Shown piece after piece: positions 3,229-5,864 of a stretch of 5,864 nt of DNA. Source of the stretch: Palsa-739 sp036512155 (lineage in GTDB: Bacteria; Actinomycetota; Thermoleophilia; Gaiellales; Gaiellaceae). Each line of letters opens with the position of its first letter. The stretch's first letter is position 1. A program made the position numbers and the translations under genes. The stretch lies in the NCBI GenBank assembly GCA_036512155.1, contig DATCBD010000046.1, positions 1 to 5,864 of the forward strand, given 5' to 3'. Under the pieces are notes generated by a model. The model saw only the letters and a list, made by a program, of their open reading frames with translations, was not told the origin of the DNA and did not search any database.

Positions 3229-5864
3229 ATGGCATACGTCGAGCTCCACGCGCACTCGGCGTACTCCTTCCTCGACGGGGCGTCGCAGCCCGAGGAGCTC
3301 GCCGCCCAGGCGGCCGAGCTCGGCTATGAGGCGCTCGCGCTCACCGACCACGACGGCGTCTACGGATCGCTCGAGTTCGCCCACGCGGCGAAGCACTTCG
3401 GCGTCCGGCCGATCACCGGCGCCGAGGTGACCATCGTCGGAGGAGCGCACGTCACGCTTCTCGTCGAGACGGCCGCGGGGTACGCGAACCTCTGCCGGCT
3501 GCTCACTGCCGCGCACGCAGGAACGCGGCCGAAGGAAGGAGCGGAGCCGCTGCCGCCGGCGCTCGACCAAACAGTGCTCGAGGAGCTGAACGACGGGCTC
3601 GTCTGTCTCTCGGGCTGCGCCCGCGACGGCCTCGCCGTGCACTACCCGAACGCGGCTGCGCGGCTCGCCGCCGCCTTCGGCCGCGACCGCTTCTACGTCG
3701 AGCTGCAGCGGCCGTACGAGCGCGGTGACTCGCGCCGCAACGCTGCGCTGCGCGACCTCGCCGCGACGCTTCACGTGCATACCGTCGCTTCGGGAGACGT
3801 GCACGCGCATGACGAACGCCGCGCGGCGCTGCAGGACGTGCTCGTCGCGATCCGCTGTCGCACCTCGCTCGACGGCTGCGAGCGGGAGCGGCGCGGCAAC
3901 CACGAGTCCGTCCTCGCTGCGCCGGCGGAGATGGCCGAGCGCTTCCCTGACGACCGCGGCGCGGTCGCGCGGTCGCGCGAGCTCGCGGAGCGGCTCGAGT
4001 TCGACCTCACGCAGGAGCTCGGCTACCGCTATCCCGACTTCTCCGACGGCGCCGAGCCTGCGAGCGTGCAGCTCCGCAGCGTGTGCGAGCGCGCCTTCGC
4101 CGAGCGCTACGCCGGGCTGAACGGCCACAAGCGGCGCGTGCAGGCGCGGCTTGACGAGGAACTGGCGCTGATCGACGAACTCGGGCTCGCCGGCTTCTTC
4201 CTCCTGCACTGGGAAGTGCTGGAGCTCGCGCGCGAGGTCGCGCTCGAGGTGCGCGGCCCCGGCTCGATGCGGCACATGCTCCCGCCCGGGCGCGGGCGCG
4301 GTTCCTCCGTCGGATCGCTCGTCTGCTACCTGACCGGGCTCTCGCACGTCGACCCGGTGCAGGCGAACCTCTCGCTCGGCCGCTTCATCAACCGCGAGCT
4401 CTCGTCCGTCCCCGACATCGACCTGGACTTCCCGCGGGACATCCGCGAGAAGCTTATCGTTCGCGTCACCGAGCGCTACGGCCGCGAGCACGCTGCGCTC
4501 GTCGCGAGCTTCGCGACCTATCGCTCGCGTGGCGCGATCCGCGACGTCGGCAAGGCGCTCGGCCTGCCATTCGCCGACCTCGAACGGCTGGCGAAGCTGA
4601 CCGACGGATGGAATGCCGCCTGCGTCGCCGAGGAGATGGCGATGCTCCCCGACGCGGAGCAGAAGCTCGCCTCGCCGCGCTGGCGCGCGTTCGGGGAGCT
4701 GTGCACCGAGATCGGCGGCCTTCCGCGCCACATCTCCCAGCATCCCGGCGGAATGGTGATCTCGACGCGGCCGCTCGTCGAGCTCGTCCCCGTGCAGCCG
4801 GCGGCGATGGCGGGACGCCAGATGTGCCAGTGGGACAAGGACTCGTGCGCGGACGCCGGCTTCCTGAAGATCGACCTGCTCGGGCTGGGGATGCTGTCGG
4901 CGGTGGAGGAGTGCGTCGACCTGGTCGCGCGCACGCGCGGCGAGCAGATCGACCTCTCACGCATCCCGCTCGACGACCGCGACGTGTTCGCGGAGATCCA
5001 GCGTGCGGACACCGTCGGCTGCTTCCAGATCGAGAGCCGCGCGCAGATGCAGACAATCCTTCGTACGCGGCCGGAGAATCTCGACGACATCACCATCCAG
5101 GTCGCGCTCGTGCGGCCGGGACCGATTCAGGGCAAGGCGGTGCACCCGTACATCGAGCGGCGGCAGAAGCTCCGCGAGGACCCGAGCTACGAGCCACCCG
5201 CGGACCATCCGCTGCTCAGGGAGCCGCTGCGGGACACGCTCGGCGTCGTCGTCTTCCAGGACCAGGTGCTCGACGTCGCCATCCATCTCGCCGGCTTCAC
5301 GATCGGCGAGGCGGAGGGGCTGCGGCGCGCGATGAGCCGCAAGCGCTCGCATGCGGCGCTCGAGTCGTATCGCGAACGCTTCGTCGCAGGCGCGCGCGCC
5401 AACGACGTCGACGACGTCACCGCGAACATGGTCTACGACAAGCTCGTGGGGTTCTCCGGCTTCGGCTTCCCGAAGTCGCACTCGGCCGCGTTCGGGCTGC
5501 TCGCATATCAGTCCGCATGGCTTCGCCATCACTACGGCGCCGAGTTCCTCACAGCGTTGCTCAACGCGCAGCCGATGGGCTTCTATCCGCCGGCGACGCT
5601 CGTGCGCGACGGCCAGCACCACGGCATCGAGACGCGCACTCCGGACGTCAACCGCAGCGAGGTCGACTGCACGATCGAGGGCGGCGCGGTTCGCGTCGGG
5701 CTCAAGTACGTGCAGGGCGTGGGGGAGGACGACGCCGAGGCGGTCGTCGCGACGAGGCCGTACGGGTCCATCCGTGAGCTCGCGCAGCGGACGCCGCTCT
5801 CGGGCGACGAGCTGCGTGCGCTCGTCGAGTCCGGAGCATGCGACTGCTTCGGGATGAAGAGGCG
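3229..5864 (+). CDS. dnaE2: Error-prone DNA polymerase, DnaE2/ImuC-type Pol III alpha subunit (C-terminus beyond window)
   Basis: One frame stays open for 878 codons to the window edge; the family is about 1,000-1,100 residues, so the OB-fold end is missing. DnaE2 extends mismatched primers during SOS translesion synthesis, normally with ImuB and ImuA'. The PHP domain (about 1-205) keeps its metal-type residues: H7, H9, D40, H41, E66, C130, D190, H192. The polymerase core has RGRGSSVGSL (355-364), PDIDLDF with D396 and D398, and KIDLLGL with D549, equivalent to the E. coli alpha catalytic triad D401/D403/D555. DnaE2-type motifs are QHPGGMVIS (504-512), CFQIESRAQM (598-607), VRPGPIQGKAVHPY (628-641), RRAMSRKR and FGFPKSHSAAFG (745-756). 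The ATG at 3229 directly precedes the family N-terminus ELHAHSAYSFLDGAS and has a LexA box 14 bp upstream. No imuA or imuB is visible. Start and function are clear; DnaE2 rather than replicative DnaE1 rests on the motifs and the operator. Confidence 0.95.
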   Translation, partial: MAYVELHAHSAYSFLDGASQPEELAAQAAELGYEALALTDHDGVYGSLEFAHAAKHFGVRPITGAEVTIVGGAHVTLLVETAAGYANLCRLLTAAHAGTRPKEGAEPLPPALDQTVLEELNDGLVCLSGCARDGLAVHYPNAAARLAAAFGRDRFYVELQRPYERGDSRRNAALRDLAATLHVHTVASGDVHAHDERRAALQDVLVAIRCRTSLDGCERERRGNHESVLAAPAEMAERFPDDRGAVARSRELAERLEFDLTQELGYRYPDFSDGAEPASVQLRSVCERAFAERYAGLNGHKRRVQARLDEELALIDELGLAGFFLLHWEVLELAREVALEVRGPGSMRHMLPPGRGRGSSVGSLVCYLTGLSHVDPVQANLSLGRFINRELSSVPDIDLDFPRDIREKLIVRVTERYGREHAALVASFATYRSRGAIRDVGKALGLPFADLERLAKLTDGWNAACVAEEMAMLPDAEQKLASPRWRAFGELCTEIGGLPRHISQHPGGMVISTRPLVELVPVQPAAMAGRQMCQWDKDSCADAGFLKIDLLGLGMLSAVEECVDLVARTRGEQIDLSRIPLDDRDVFAEIQRADTVGCFQIESRAQMQTILRTRPENLDDITIQVALVRPGPIQGKAVHPYIERRQKLREDPSYEPPADHPLLREPLRDTLGVVVFQDQVLDVAIHLAGFTIGEAEGLRRAMSRKRSHAALESYRERFVAGARANDVDDVTANMVYDKLVGFSGFGFPKSHSAAFGLLAYQSAWLRHHYGAEFLTALLNAQPMGFYPPATLVRDGQHHGIETRTPDVNRSEVDCTIEGGAVRVGLKYVQGVGEDDAEAVVATRPYGSIRELAQRTPLSGDELRALVESGACDCFGMKR

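Noticed and set aside
3193..4743. 516-codon minus-strand ORF opposite dnaE2
   Set aside because: It is the antisense shadow of a gene with unmistakable polymerase motifs. Its translation is Arg/Glu/Val-rich without any recognisable domain.
4608..5777. 389-codon plus-strand ORF within dnaE2
   Set aside because: It is an alternative frame of the dnaE2 coding sequence and translates to an Arg/Ala-rich low-complexity product.

Overview
The window looks like chromosomal DNA from a high-GC bacterium, most likely an actinobacterial lineage such as Thermoleophilia/Gaiellales. That placement is an inference from the codon bias (third positions almost all G or C), the GTG start, the SD-poor starts, a Gram-positive/actinobacterial-type LexA box, and a DnaE2-type polymerase whose region around residues 335-400 resembles what I recall from that group. 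No rRNA, tRNA, CRISPR array or full-length transposase gene is visible.

Layout. The minus strand from 1 to 1766 holds a two-gene unit transcribed leftward. It comprises thiE (thiamine-phosphate synthase, complete) and, 15 bp downstream, a Tat-exported phosphoesterase of the phospholipase C/acid phosphatase family whose C-terminus runs off the window. Divergently, 23 bp away, a secreted or membrane-anchored beta-propeller protein runs from 1790 to 2764. From 3229 to the window end is an error-prone, DnaE2/ImuC-type DNA polymerase III alpha subunit. It is open in one frame for 878 codons, with PHP and polymerase catalytic residues present and the C-terminus outside the window.

The unusual part is the 2765-3228 junction. 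A perfect Gram-positive LexA operator (CGAACATACGTTCG, 3201-3214) lies 14 bp before the dnaE2 start, so dnaE2 should be an SOS gene. Between the propeller gene and this operator sits a roughly 422-bp segment. It is bounded by 20-bp inverted repeats matching at 19 positions, each ending in CTAG. This is the arrangement expected of a small non-autonomous element inserted at a CTAG/TA target, as IS630/Tc1-mariner-type elements do. Inside it are a strong terminator-like hairpin and a 62-codon, low-GC ORF that resembles the start of a phage-type nuclease-fold protein. The last codons of that ORF run through the right inverted repeat and the LexA box.

Working together: thiE makes thiamine phosphate in the cytosol, the phosphoesterase and propeller act outside the membrane, and dnaE2 performs damage-induced translesion synthesis. 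These are independent functions. The main regulatory story is that a small mobile-looking element has landed directly upstream of an SOS-controlled mutagenic polymerase, leaving the operator intact but replacing everything upstream of it.
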